From Alkanindiges hydrocarboniclasticus (GTDB taxonomy: Bacteria > Pseudomonadota > Gammaproteobacteria > Pseudomonadales > Moraxellaceae): a stretch of DNA of 37,280 bases. Both the position numbers and the translations under genes were made by a program. Of the stretch, positions 1 through 7,627 are shown piece by piece; position 1 is the first letter of the stretch, and each line of letters begins with the position of its first letter. The notes below the pieces were generated by a model. The model ran no database searches, had not been told where the DNA came from, and was given only the letters and a program-made list of their open reading frames with translations. The stretch covers positions 1 through 37,280 of the forward strand of contig NZ_MLCN01000047.1 in assembly GCF_001982605.1 (NCBI RefSeq), in the 5' to 3' direction.

Positions 1-132
1 ATAATAACCAAATCATTATTTTTTATTAGACTCTAATTGTTAAGTTTATTGCCAATAATAAAATTAATTAATGCCAAAATACTTAAATTATTAGATATGA
101 ATGTCATTAAATCAAAGTTAAGGTATTATTTT

Positions 133-507
133 TTAAAAGTTTTCCATCCTATCTTTACTACCATTTATCTGACTTTGACTTAATGCCTTTGTTCCCATCT
201 GCTTGCCGTATTCGTAAGCGGTACTGCTTGGCCTGTTTGTGCCCATTTTTTTTCCCAGCTCCTGCACATTGGATATTGCCTGTTTATTCGCTAAAGATTG
301 AGCATTCATATTGGCTCTTCGCTTTTCAAGCGCCGTGAACCGGCGTTCATAATGGTCGCGATCCTTATCATCAAGTCTTTCAACCTGTTGATTTATTGAC
401 TGCTGCATCCGGGCAATATCCGTTGCAGCAAGCTGATAGGCTGGTGCTGCCTGAACCAATCCTGTCACCAGAATGAGCAGCACAACTGGGCTTATTCCTT
501 TAATCAT
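133..507 (-). CDS. Small exported protein, function unknown
   Basis: A 124-residue protein with a clear N-terminal signal peptide: Met-Ile-Lys, a hydrophobic core at about residues 5-19, and a likely signal peptidase I site after VQA near residue 21. The mature part is hydrophilic and helix-prone (about 25-75, rich in Gln, Arg, Glu and Asp), compatible with a short coiled coil in the periplasm. Its ATG overlaps the 3' end of the upstream exonuclease VII small-subunit gene (TAATGATTAA junction), so the two are probably translationally coupled. It is the last gene of the minus-strand run. I recognise no family. Confidence 0.6.
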   Translation of the reverse strand: MIKGISPVVLLILVTGLVQAAPAYQLAATDIARMQQSINQQVERLDDKDRDHYERRFTALEKRRANMNAQSLANKQAISNVQELGKKMGTNRPSSTAYEYGKQMGTKALSQSQINGSKDRMENF

Positions 508-703
508 TACCTAATCCTTTTAATGCCTCGCCTAATGCTGCCTCAACCGCATCAATTCGGGTTGCGCATTGCTTATATGCATCTACAGAAGCTTCTACGA
601 TACCCAGTAAGCTATCGATATCCACTTCAGCTGATTGTTGCAGAACCTGAAGATTATCTTTGAGTATCTGGCGGTTTTCCTTATATGTCTTTACATCACT
701 CAT
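500..703 (-). CDS. xseB: Exonuclease VII small subunit-like protein (XseB)
   Basis: A 67-residue protein in the size range of XseB. It has the family's two-helix pattern: a run ending in DIDSLLGIVEASVDAYKQC, comparable with the L-eeS-lY--G--L-- stretch, followed by a second amphipathic helix. XseB binds the XseA large subunit to form exonuclease VII, which degrades single-stranded DNA from both ends into short oligonucleotides. The frame is open further upstream, but I chose the ATG at 703 because it has an AAGGG ribosome binding site and overlaps the xseA stop (ATGAGTGA), the usual coupled arrangement. The assignment rests on size, pattern and position next to xseA; the sequence alone would be weak. 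Confidence 0.7.
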   Translation of the reverse strand: MSDVKTYKENRQILKDNLQVLQQSAEVDIDSLLGIVEASVDAYKQCATRIDAVEAALGEALKGLGND

Positions 704-2030
704 GCTGAACCCTTTCAACGGTGGCTTTAATCGTGCCATCTTGGACTGTGATTTCTATGGGATCACCCCTGTTGAGCTGACCGGTTGAAGTTACTGTTTT
801 CCCATCGCCATCATGAACGATGGCATAGCCTCTGCCCAGTAAATGTCTGGGGCTTAAACTTAAAGTCATCGTCAGGTCATGGCCAATTTTATTTTTTTCC
901 TGATTTATCAAGTTATATACTAACTCTTTGGTCTGGAGGATGTCTTGTTTAACAGCTAGGCGGTGTCTGCTCATATGCTGCCTTAAATCCAAAACAATGC
1001 TGTTTTGCATCACTCCAATTTGCTGTCTCTCACCCACTATGGTTCTGTGCGCTAGCTCTTTAATGGCCAGTATATGCTTGTCATTGAACTGTCGGCTATG
1101 TTCAAGCTTCCGCTTGACCTCATCTGCGGTTTCCGCCATGAGTACCTTAATTTCCTGAGCCCGTGCCACGATGCATTGCTTAATTTCTTCAATGACCTTG
1201 CTGGGGGTACCAAAATTCCGGTGAGCAATTTCATCCAGAATACAGTTATCCCGTTCATGGCCAATCCCTGTCCAGACAGGGACTTTCTTTTTTGCAATAA
1301 ACTGTGCCAGCTCCCAGTCATTGAGCCACACTAAATCACCAGCTGCTCCACCACCCCGAATGATTACAATTAAGTCTGGGTTATGGGCAGAGTGTCCATG
1401 CCATTCTTTTGCAGCCAGACGCAGGGCATCAATGATGTTCCGGCTGGCAGTGGCACCCTGAAATACAGAATAATAGTAGTGGAACTTACATACTTGGTGT
1501 AACTCAAGAGCATGGGTGCCTTGCTTGAAGTCTTCAAGACCGGCAGCATGCTGGGGCGCTATAACGATGATTTGCCGTATGTCAAAGGGATGATCAAGCT
1601 GTTTGTTGAGTCCATACAGCTGCTCATCCTTCAAGCGCTGCCGAATCATATCTTTTTTCTGTGCCAGCTCACCGAGTGTAAAACTTGCATCAATTTCCTT
1701 GATCGTAAAGGAAAACCCGTATATTTGGCTAAATGTAACCTCGACATAGATCAGGATGCAGAGACCTGCACTCAGGGATGTTCCTGTGCACTGGGTAAAT
1801 TTAGTCATTATTTTATGGTAGGAAGGACTTATGATAGCCCTACTACTAGCCACGACCTGATCGCACTTACCTTTTTCAGTCAGCTCCACATACACAGGAC
1901 GATTTTTTGTAACTGGCGAAATTCGTGCAATTTCAGCCCTGATCCACATACCTTGTACATGGCCGGTTAAAACCGATTTAATCTGTCCAAGCGCCTTAGA
2001 CAGTGTAATCCCCTGTTCCCGAGAAGGCAT
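696..2030 (-). CDS. xseA: Exonuclease VII large subunit (XseA)
   Basis: A 444-residue protein, the normal size for XseA, the catalytic subunit of exonuclease VII. An N-terminal OB-fold domain (about 5-105, with WIRAEIARIS and VYVEL strands) should bind single-stranded DNA. The catalytic domain carries the family's RGGG motif (IIRGGGAAGDL, about 225-235) followed by NDWELA. It also has the GHERDNCILDEIAHRNFGTPS block (about 258-278), which corresponds to the GHExDxTIxDxVAD-R--TPS signature. A long helical region and a C-terminal domain ending in LSPRHLLGRGYAIV complete the architecture. It is intact and coupled to the xseB-like gene. A complete exonuclease VII pair on a mobile element is unusual; possible roles include handling ssDNA during transfer or damaging competing DNA. 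Confidence 0.93.
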   Translation of the reverse strand: MPSREQGITLSKALGQIKSVLTGHVQGMWIRAEIARISPVTKNRPVYVELTEKGKCDQVVASSRAIISPSYHKIMTKFTQCTGTSLSAGLCILIYVEVTFSQIYGFSFTIKEIDASFTLGELAQKKDMIRQRLKDEQLYGLNKQLDHPFDIRQIIVIAPQHAAGLEDFKQGTHALELHQVCKFHYYYSVFQGATASRNIIDALRLAAKEWHGHSAHNPDLIVIIRGGGAAGDLVWLNDWELAQFIAKKKVPVWTGIGHERDNCILDEIAHRNFGTPSKVIEEIKQCIVARAQEIKVLMAETADEVKRKLEHSRQFNDKHILAIKELAHRTIVGERQQIGVMQNSIVLDLRQHMSRHRLAVKQDILQTKELVYNLINQEKNKIGHDLTMTLSLSPRHLLGRGYAIVHDGDGKTVTSTGQLNRGDPIEITVQDGTIKATVERVQHE

Positions 2031-2038
2031 GGCAAATC

Positions 2039-2641
2039 CTAGTACGCCTGAATGCTATATTGCATACCTATGCTATTCGCGCCCTGAATTGAAGTAAACT
2101 CCTCCCTGATTTTTAGGTCAGGATGATCTACTACAAAATTCTTCCCTGCCCCAATTTGCTTTAGATTAGCCTCAACCATATCCCGACCTGTCAGCTTTTC
2201 GTGTAAGCTAACCGCGAGGCTGGCATATATTTGTAATGCCCACTGATAGGCTTTACCATTAAGCGCTGATTGACGACTATTAAAACGCAGGCTGACTCCT
2301 GTGACTTTATAGGCATTACCGGTTGCCGTATACAAAATCGTGGCTTTACTGTCGTTGGAAAAAGCAGTGTCAACGGAGTGGCATACCCATTCACTTGCGC
2401 CCTCAAATGCTGGCCGATATTGATAAGTGGGTAAGCCAACATCAGCCAATGCTTGGCATGCAGGCATAGTTTCAAACCCATGGATAGACTTGAGCTTTTG
2501 CATTGCCTGCTGTTGTTCATCCTTGTGGTTCTGGTACCCATTGTACGCACCCAGCAGTACTGTTGCCCCCAGCATCAGGCCAACAATCAGGATCGTATGC
2601 TTGATATGGAATAAAGCCTTGTAGGAATCTGGTATATGCAT
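2039..2641 (-). CDS. Membrane-anchored protein of unknown function
   Basis: A protein of about 200 residues starting at MHIPDSYK. One hydrophobic segment near residues 17-35 (TILIVGLMLGATVLLGAY) should act as an uncleaved signal anchor, leaving a soluble periplasmic domain of about 160 residues. The frame is open upstream to 2677, but that stretch lies inside the preceding gene; the ATG at 2641 sits 4 nt after that gene's stop with AAGG about 9 nt upstream. The soluble domain has two Cys (MPACQALA and EWVCHS) that could form a disulfide. It lies 8 nt upstream of xseA in the same run. No family recognised. Confidence 0.6.
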   Translation of the reverse strand: MHIPDSYKALFHIKHTILIVGLMLGATVLLGAYNGYQNHKDEQQQAMQKLKSIHGFETMPACQALADVGLPTYQYRPAFEGASEWVCHSVDTAFSNDSKATILYTATGNAYKVTGVSLRFNSRQSALNGKAYQWALQIYASLAVSLHEKLTGRDMVEANLKQIGAGKNFVVDHPDLKIREEFTSIQGANSIGMQYSIQAY

Positions 2642-2645
2642 CCCT

Positions 2646-3497
2646 CTACACCTTAAAAATCCGGCTAATAGTGTCACTATACTGACGCTTCAAGGGAGAA
2701 TAGTGGCTAAATAGATAATCAGCAATTTTGTGGGCAAAAACACATTCAAGTTCATTCGTCAGGTCAATCACGGATCGAATACCATCCAGCTGCAAGACTT
2801 CTCTTTGTGAAGTTTCCGAAGCTCCCTCAACCAGTTCAGGCCTTATTACCTGCACTAACTTTACTGACTTTTCAATGATTGACGATCCATGTGATATTTG
2901 ATCAACAAATGAATGGGATATTACCTTTTCAACAGCATAAGCTTTACCAAGCTGATAGAAATTCAAGACAGTTGCATACGGAAGCTGATATTTGTAAGTT
3001 AATAATTGTATGGGCTGCATCTGGCGCAGGTGTCCACCACATTTAAAATCGTTAATTTCCTGCATGAATTGACTGAACAATGGTGTCCGAGAAAGCTCAA
3101 GCATTATTTTTCCATTAATATAATTCTCAAAATCGGGACGGATGTCGGCCATAACCTGCTTGATGGCATCGCCCACTTTGGCCTGTTTTTCTTCGTAACC
3201 CATCTCATCAAAAACCATGACATTCTTGCAACGGCTTTGAGCCCAGTCATAGTGAACTTCTGAGTGCTCAAGCCTGTCGAGCGCTTCAATCCACTTCAGG
3301 GATATTTTCCATGGCAGCAGAAAATATGTTTGATTATCTCCCATCCTGACCTGTGCCGTACCATTAAAGATAACTTCAGAATTCAGGCAGGTTATTGACA
3401 TTGCCTGCTTGGTGACAGACCAGAAAGACCCATCAACTTCAATGGAATCAATAATAAAATGCTGATCTTTTAAATCGGCCAGTGTTAATTCTTTCAT
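2646..3497 (-). CDS. Hypothetical protein, 283 aa
   Basis: A soluble 283-residue protein with no signal peptide or membrane segment. The start is supported by GAGG 7 nt before the ATG. The N-terminal third (about 1-85) is rich in beta-type sequence; the rest looks helical, with charged stretches such as EEKQAKVGDAIKQV. Its stop lies 4 nt before the next gene, so they are very likely cotranscribed. I see no catalytic motif and no family I can name. Confidence 0.6.
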   Translation of the reverse strand: MKELTLADLKDQHFIIDSIEVDGSFWSVTKQAMSITCLNSEVIFNGTAQVRMGDNQTYFLLPWKISLKWIEALDRLEHSEVHYDWAQSRCKNVMVFDEMGYEEKQAKVGDAIKQVMADIRPDFENYINGKIMLELSRTPLFSQFMQEINDFKCGGHLRQMQPIQLLTYKYQLPYATVLNFYQLGKAYAVEKVISHSFVDQISHGSSIIEKSVKLVQVIRPELVEGASETSQREVLQLDGIRSVIDLTNELECVFAHKIADYLFSHYSPLKRQYSDTISRIFKV

Positions 3498-3565
3498 GTC
3501 AAAACCTCAATACCCTTCATTAAATATATTCTATATAAATTAAATTGGCAATATAATTTTATTTT

Positions 3566-4360
3566 TTAACTAATACTTGTTGTTGGACTTATCAGCTTTA
3601 GAACATATTGCTTGTTTCCAAGCAGGTCATTTTGCCAATACCCCTGCCAGTATGGCATTCTTATCTTGAGATTTTGGCCTGCTTTCAAAGTCATGACATG
3701 TAAGTCGTTACCTATTTCATAGGTGTTGGCATTAAGGGCAATCCTTCGGCAATTCTCGGTACTGCCTGACGCATAATAACCCACTGATAAACAAATTAGG
3801 TTCACTACAGCCTTTGTAGTGGCATCCAGTTCAGGGACAACTAAAAAATCATCAGCATCAAAAGTCAGGAGAAATCTTTGCCCAGTAAACTGATTGTCTT
3901 GACCCAAGACTGACACTTCAACAACTTTATTTAACTGGTTACAGGGATCATGGTAGGCATCTTTTAAAACAAGGATGCCATCATAGGTGCCAAAGCTTAC
4001 ATCAATATAGGTGCTCTGGGCAGTGAGATGGTCAAATAGGTAATAAGGCAGCTTATGCGGGGGATTGGTACTTAACAGTAATTCAGGGTACCCTTTGGGG
4101 ATTTTAAACACCCATCGATGTACCCCCCACATTAGAATACTGTGAACATAGGCCAGATCATTTAATGGGATTCCGGCCAGTCTTAAATCGCTTAGACTAT
4201 ATTCAGCAAGAATGGATTGATAATGACTGGCCAGTTGTGGCAAGTCCACTGATGAGGTGAAATCGCCATCTAATGCCTTTAGTATTAATGCTTCATGAAA
4301 AAGTTGATTGTTATTGGCCATAATGGCATGCAGCATGTGATAGTTCTTTTCGATATTCAT
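3566..4360 (-). CDS. AcrVA2-like protein, candidate anti-CRISPR (Cas12a inhibitor family)
   Basis: A 264-residue protein resembling, as I recall it, the AcrVA2 family of type V-A anti-CRISPR proteins. The matching landmarks are a VHRWVFKIPKGYPELL block (about 78-93), a LPYYLFDHL...YIDVS block (compare LNLPDWCVYVDIS in AcrVA2), and the C-terminal YWQGYWQN motif (about 237-244; compare HWHGYWQG). Between them is a hydrophobic helix (VVNLICLSVGYY) where AcrVA2 has LLPYLLWLC. AcrVA2 acts in the host cytoplasm to block Cas12a immunity. The start overlaps the upstream stop (ATGA), so it is coupled to that gene. The resemblance is by eye, identity is low, and inhibitor activity cannot be assumed. 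Confidence 0.55.
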   Translation of the reverse strand: MNIEKNYHMLHAIMANNNQLFHEALILKALDGDFTSSVDLPQLASHYQSILAEYSLSDLRLAGIPLNDLAYVHSILMWGVHRWVFKIPKGYPELLLSTNPPHKLPYYLFDHLTAQSTYIDVSFGTYDGILVLKDAYHDPCNQLNKVVEVSVLGQDNQFTGQRFLLTFDADDFLVVPELDATTKAVVNLICLSVGYYASGSTENCRRIALNANTYEIGNDLHVMTLKAGQNLKIRMPYWQGYWQNDLLGNKQYVLKLISPTTSIS

Positions 4361-4668
4361 GACAATCCCTGACTTTTTGTCACTGCAACATCCAATTCAA
4401 CCGTAATCAGCTGCTGGAGCCGTTGTATGGCCAGCATCCCATGTTGCAGCCTTAAGGTTTTATTTCCCAATATCTTGATGCATTCCGGATATCCCCATTG
4501 ATCTGGCGAAAGGCTAATGTTTTGTTCAATTTTATTCAAACGGCAACGATTGCGTTCACCAGTGGTTTTAGCGGTACCTGTAACCGGCCGGCCGCGTCTT
4601 TTCTTTAAAACATTGGGATCAGCGCCACTGATTTCCTTCACCCAATCAATGGTAGTACTATCATTCAT
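4357..4668 (-). CDS. Small putative DNA-binding protein
   Basis: A 103-residue basic protein. Residues about 22-30 (KKRRGRPVTG) form an AT-hook-like RGRP motif followed by a Lys/Arg-rich stretch (TGERNRCRLNK); the C-terminal half is amphipathic helix. This suggests a small nucleic-acid-binding protein, perhaps the regulator of this gene run, since it is the first gene and faces the intergenic region that also serves 4795-5259. The stop overlaps the start of the AcrVA2-like gene (ATGA). If it autoregulates, it could be functionally equivalent to the Aca regulators that accompany many anti-CRISPR genes, but it has no visible helix-turn-helix and this is speculation. Confidence 0.5.
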   Translation of the reverse strand: MNDSTTIDWVKEISGADPNVLKKRRGRPVTGTAKTTGERNRCRLNKIEQNISLSPDQWGYPECIKILGNKTLRLQHGMLAIQRLQQLITVELDVAVTKSQGLS

Positions 4669-4794
4669 TAAATAAAAAATAAATTAACAAAGTAATTAAT
4701 TATACAATATAAATAGGTAATTGAATAAATTATGTACACTTTAATTACTTGACTATAATGGTTAAGATGAGGCAATTAATTTTTTGGAAATTTT
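4669..4794. promoter_or_regulatory. Divergent intergenic promoter region
   Basis: A 126-bp, very AT-rich gap between divergent genes. A TATAAT hexamer lies on the minus strand at 4704-4699 and another on the plus strand at 4754-4759; each could be a -10 box for the gene it faces. No good -35 box was found for either. The conserved leader of the cassettes downstream is absent here. Confidence 0.35.
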
Positions 4795-5259
4795 ATGGAA
4801 GCCGCAATCATCCGGACGACATTAAATCGTCCCAATTGCCAACTTAAAGCAGAAGTGATCCATGACTCGCATCGCTTAAGCTGGAGCGCGTGTGCCAATT
4901 TTAAGACCAACCCTTATTATGCAGAAAAATTCAGCAGATATAAGGACGCTGGCGTGTTACCCCAAGCCTTTAAAAAAGTTTTGGAAACACTTCCAGAAAA
5001 CCCTATTAACTATGATGTGGCCAAATACGCAAAGAAAATACTTGAAGAAAATAATAGGCATAAGCCAAAAAATACGGCTATTCCCAGCAATCCCAAAATC
5101 CTTTGGAAGTTTAATGTAAATTTTAAAACCGAACATGATTTTGCAGAAAAAGTAAAAGCTTATAAGGAGAAAGGTTTACTAAATATCATCTTTGCCCAGA
5201 TGTTACTTTCAATGCCGGATGATGTCTCAGAATTTAAAAAAGACGCAATTTATTTCTAG
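4795..5259 (+). CDS. Hypothetical protein with an internal duplication
   Basis: A 154-residue soluble protein with two related halves. SWSACANFKTNPYYAEKFSR (about 30-49) matches LWKFNVNFKTEHDFAEKVKA (about 103-122): shared NFKT, AEK and Y-K spacing, followed by G(V/L)L and LP/MP-(E/D) turns. The repeat unit is about 40 residues and probably helical. The start is supported by GGAA 6 nt upstream. It converges with the small minus-strand ORF at 5256-5429. It has neither the leader nor the terminator of the cassette genes that follow. No family recognised. Confidence 0.55.
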   Translation: MEAAIIRTTLNRPNCQLKAEVIHDSHRLSWSACANFKTNPYYAEKFSRYKDAGVLPQAFKKVLETLPENPINYDVAKYAKKILEENNRHKPKNTAIPSNPKILWKFNVNFKTEHDFAEKVKAYKEKGLLNIIFAQMLLSMPDDVSEFKKDAIYF

Positions 5260-5429
5260 GAAATAAAATAGATTAGTATCGTAAAGGTGGTAAAACTAAT
5301 TAGTATCAAAATAACATGTTTACCAAAATTCTTAAGGCTAAAACTATAGACTTGCCTTAAAAATAAAAGCCAAAGGATAACGAGATGTATTGCAACATCC
5401 AAACAAAAAACTGGATTCATAAGGTACAT
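5256..5429 (-). CDS. Possible small membrane protein, 57 aa
   Basis: A 57-codon ORF starting MYLMNPVFCLD. Two hydrophobic segments (about 8-24 and 38-56) are separated by a short basic loop (RQVYSFSLKNFGKH), the shape of a small two-span inner-membrane protein. An AGAGGAAG ribosome binding site lies about 10 nt before the ATG. The stop overlaps the end of the converging 4795-5259 gene by 4 bases. No homology claim is made. The good ribosome binding site and membrane pattern support it, but an ORF this short in AT-rich DNA can arise by chance. Confidence 0.4.
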   Translation of the reverse strand: MYLMNPVFCLDVAIHLVILWLLFLRQVYSFSLKNFGKHVILILISFTTFTILIYFIS

Positions 5430-5548
5430 GGCAGCTCACTTCCTCTATTGATAACCCAGTTAATATTCAATTAATTATTGTTAATTCAATTAATATGGCA
5501 ATATATTTTATATTATTTTTTTGTTGGTGGATTGTTTGTGACTCTTTC

Positions 5549-5672
5549 TTGACCAGAAGCTATCGAACTCGTATATTAGGTTATCTTTTATTTTTTATTT
5601 AATTTTCGCTTTGATGGCGTTCTTTAAGTAAATACTTAAAAGATCGCTATCTCTGCGTCATAGAGAGGTTTT
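5549..5672 (+). promoter_or_regulatory. Cassette 1 promoter and structured leader
   Basis: The promoter is TTGACC (5549-5554), a 17-bp spacer and TATATT (5572-5577). The leader (5594-5672) has arm TTTATTTAA facing TTAAGTAAA (one G-U pair), CGC facing GCG around the conserved TTTGATG loop, then a second CGC. Next is CTCTG-CGTCA-TAGAG, whose stem closes with a G-U pair, running into GAGAGG just before the ATG. It is the same element as upstream of the eight other cassette genes. Confidence 0.85.
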
Positions 5673-6296
5673 ATGGTTACTACCCGCTTTAAGGATTCTT
5701 CTGCAAAATCCCTGATCAACAAGGCTGTACAAACTGGTTTTGAGGAAGCACTTCTTAAAAATTTTAATCACTTCGTTCAAAAGTCATTTAATGTTAAACC
5801 TAAACTCGTCATGAATCGCTCAAAACATGCAATTTATGGCCGGCATTTGATGATTGGTCTTGCAAGTCGTGGCACTAATGAATTATTCATAAGTACCAAA
5901 ACACAGGATCGTGATATTCATATCACCCTGAATGAAAATTATGGTTATTGTTTTTATGCAGCTGATGGTACGGCATATTCCTACGTTGCGTACCGAGCTT
6001 ATCCATTGGTGCCACAAGATATCAGTAATGCGAAACTAGCTGAACTGGCCAGATGTGTAAGTTTTGATGATGCGATAGAGAATATCCGAAATTCGCGGCG
6101 TGATATCCTGAATAAGCGACTTATGGTTGCCTATGTTGGATATTATCTGCGAGTCCTTGGTCTTGATACACCTCGTGTTGTATTTGATCCCAGTGAAATT
6201 CAGCGTTTGACTGTACGGTTTGATAGTGCATTTAAAATAGCTACCATTTTGAGTGAGGCGCATTCCTATCTGGTGCCTTCATTCAAACAACATTAA
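5673..6296 (+). CDS. Cassette 1 protein, unknown function, 207 aa
   Basis: A soluble 207-residue protein with no signal peptide or membrane segment. The N-terminal part is basic and helical, the middle (about 55-110) looks beta-rich with several Tyr (ENYGYCFYAADGTAYSY), and the C-terminal third is helical. The start is fixed by the conserved leader, whose GAGAGG ribosome binding site lies 7 nt before the ATG. A cassette-type terminator follows, so it is probably a single-gene unit. I recognise no family. By position with ArdC in the same array, a host-takeover or anti-defence role is a reasonable guess, no more. Confidence 0.75.
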   Translation: MVTTRFKDSSAKSLINKAVQTGFEEALLKNFNHFVQKSFNVKPKLVMNRSKHAIYGRHLMIGLASRGTNELFISTKTQDRDIHITLNENYGYCFYAADGTAYSYVAYRAYPLVPQDISNAKLAELARCVSFDDAIENIRNSRRDILNKRLMVAYVGYYLRVLGLDTPRVVFDPSEIQRLTVRFDSAFKIATILSEAHSYLVPSFKQH

Positions 6297-6301
6297 CCAT
6301 T

Positions 6302-6332
6302 AAAACCCATTGCCTTTGCTTTGGGTTTTTTT
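6302..6332 (+). terminator. Cassette 1 terminator
   Basis: AAAACCCA and TGGGTTTT arms enclose a loop containing TTGCCTTTGC, followed by a T run. A-rich and T-rich flanks mean it could also stop the converging gene at 6337-6720. The same hairpin recurs after every cassette gene. Confidence 0.85.
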
Positions 6333-6336
6333 AACC

Positions 6337-6720
6337 TTAAAACAACTCTTCCCTAAATCTACTTTTTTTCATATAGCCCAAATAACTAATGGATGTAATC
6401 CGTAAGGCTGGGGCAAACCTGCTATCAGCATATAAAAGCTTGATGTACTTAAGGCTAAATAGTTGCTCGGGAATACCCATATAAAAATTACTCACGTTAT
6501 AGATTTCTGAGCACTGACTGGTGCTGATTAAATAATAGTGAAAACAATCGTCTTCACTGGAATGCAGGAGAACATTTTGCTGGCCTGTATAAAGTTTGGA
6601 ATCATTACAACCAATGAGGTCAGCACAAACCTTTACTTCTGGAGCTTGCACACGTTTTTGTTCCTCCTTTCTTAAATCCCCACCTGTTATAAAATCTAAA
6701 ACACCACCCCATGAAGACAT
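6337..6720 (-). CDS. Hypothetical protein, 127 aa, between cassettes 1 and 2
   Basis: A soluble protein beginning MSSWGGVLDFITGGD; I chose this Met over one seven codons upstream because AAAGGAAA lies at a proper distance before it. It is opposite in strand to the cassette genes and shares the cassette 1 terminator at its 3' end. It has no conserved leader. The N-terminus is Gly-rich, the middle has two Cys (VCADLIGCND), and the C-terminus is basic and aromatic. No family recognised. Confidence 0.5.
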   Translation of the reverse strand: MSSWGGVLDFITGGDLRKEEQKRVQAPEVKVCADLIGCNDSKLYTGQQNVLLHSSEDDCFHYYLISTSQCSEIYNVSNFYMGIPEQLFSLKYIKLLYADSRFAPALRITSISYLGYMKKSRFREELF

Positions 6721-6785
6721 AAGACAATTTCCTTTAAACAATAATTAATTTGGTAATATATCATATTAGCTATTTGTAGTGATGT

Positions 6786-6908
6786 TTGATTAAAGATTAA
6801 TTAAACGATATAGTTTAGAAATCTTTATTTTTACTTAGATTTCACTTTGTGCGTGATCTTTAAGTAAATTCTTAAAGATCGCTATCTTAGCGTTACAGAG
6901 AGGTGTTT
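6786..6908 (+). promoter_or_regulatory. Cassette 2 promoter and structured leader (most divergent copy)
   Basis: The promoter is TTGATT (6786-6791), a 17-bp spacer and TATAGT (6809-6814). The leader (6830-6908) keeps the fold with different bases: TTTACTT faces AAGTAAA, AGAT faces ATCT and TCAC faces GTGA around a TTTGTGC loop. The third stem is CGCTA-TCT-TAGCG, a perfect five-pair hairpin. Keeping the pairing with altered bases is good evidence that structure is under selection. Confidence 0.75.
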
Positions 6909-7421
6909 ATGTGTTCTGATTCCATCGTTAGTATTCCATGCAACTATCCAAAAACCAGATTGGGCAAGCTATACCGCCCAAGTATTATTTCACTCTGTTT
7001 TGATAGCTTTTGCATGATTCATCAAATTGATTGGATAAGCAGCCGCAGCCGGCAGCAAGTACTTGAGACACACTGTAAACTTCTTGAATTTGTATTGGAT
7101 TATCAGGAACCTGTAATTCTTGAAGAACTCGATCAAATCAGGGTTTTCAGTGAGAAACTGGGGCTTGTTCAGCTTGGTTTTCAGGATAACATGATGTATT
7201 TTTCAGACGGCTTTTGCTTTCAAAAGGTGCTTGGTGGCTACATTCTGTTGAAGCATGGCTTCAAGTATCCTGCACATGAGGTCAGTATATTTCTGGCCAA
7301 TGATCTTATAGAGTTTGCACAAGGTCTCAATGATCCACAAGCGCCTGTCATTGCATCTGCATTGATCAATGATAAGGAGCTTCAGGAAAAACTTGGGTAC
7401 CAACCAATACTCTGGAATTAA
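6909..7421 (+). CDS. Cassette 2 protein, unknown function, 170 aa
   Basis: A soluble 170-residue protein with several Cys in the first 40 residues (MCSDS, IPCNY, SLCFDSFCM), which could bind a metal but show no standard zinc-finger spacing. I start it at the ATG at 6909, right after the leader's AGAGAGG box, rather than at an in-frame GTG two codons upstream that falls in the ribosome binding site. The C-terminal half alternates helix and strand (FCFQKVLGGYILLKHG). A cassette terminator follows. No family recognised. Confidence 0.7.
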   Translation: MCSDSIVSIPCNYPKTRLGKLYRPSIISLCFDSFCMIHQIDWISSRSRQQVLETHCKLLEFVLDYQEPVILEELDQIRVFSEKLGLVQLGFQDNMMYFSDGFCFQKVLGGYILLKHGFKYPAHEVSIFLANDLIEFAQGLNDPQAPVIASALINDKELQEKLGYQPILWN

Positions 7422-7428
7422 CTTCATG

Positions 7429-7457
7429 ACCCAGTGCATTGCATTGGGTTTTCTTTT
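7429..7457 (+). terminator. Cassette 2 terminator
   Basis: ACCCA and TGGGT arms with inner TGCA/TGCA pairing, followed by TTTTCTTTTT. The loop differs from the common TTGCCTTTGC type, while the ACCCA/TGGGT stem is kept. Confidence 0.75.
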
Positions 7458-7494
7458 TAAATCATCGTCCCTTTCCTTCCAATATTTACTTTGA

Positions 7495-7627
7495 TTGTCT
7501 AATAATTAATAAAGCATTATATTTGTATTGTAGTCTTTAATTTCACTTTAACCCTGTTTTGATGGCAGGATTTTAAGTGATTACTTAAGATTACTGCTAT
7601 CTCTGCATTACAGAGAGGTTTTAAATC
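7495..7627 (+). promoter_or_regulatory. Cassette 3 promoter and structured leader
   Basis: The promoter is TTGTCT (7495-7500), 17 bp, TATATT (7518-7523). In the leader (7541-7627) TCACTT faces AAGTGA and CCTG faces CAGG around TTTTGATG. The second stem uses CTGC in place of the usual CGC, and the following GCG is changed to GCA so TGC/GCA pairing is kept. CTCTG-CATTA-CAGAG runs into GAGAGG before the ATG. Confidence 0.8.

Noticed and set aside
1512..1970. A long plus-strand ORF of 152 codons inside xseA.
   Set aside because: It is antisense to a well-conserved catalytic gene, and has no family resemblance.
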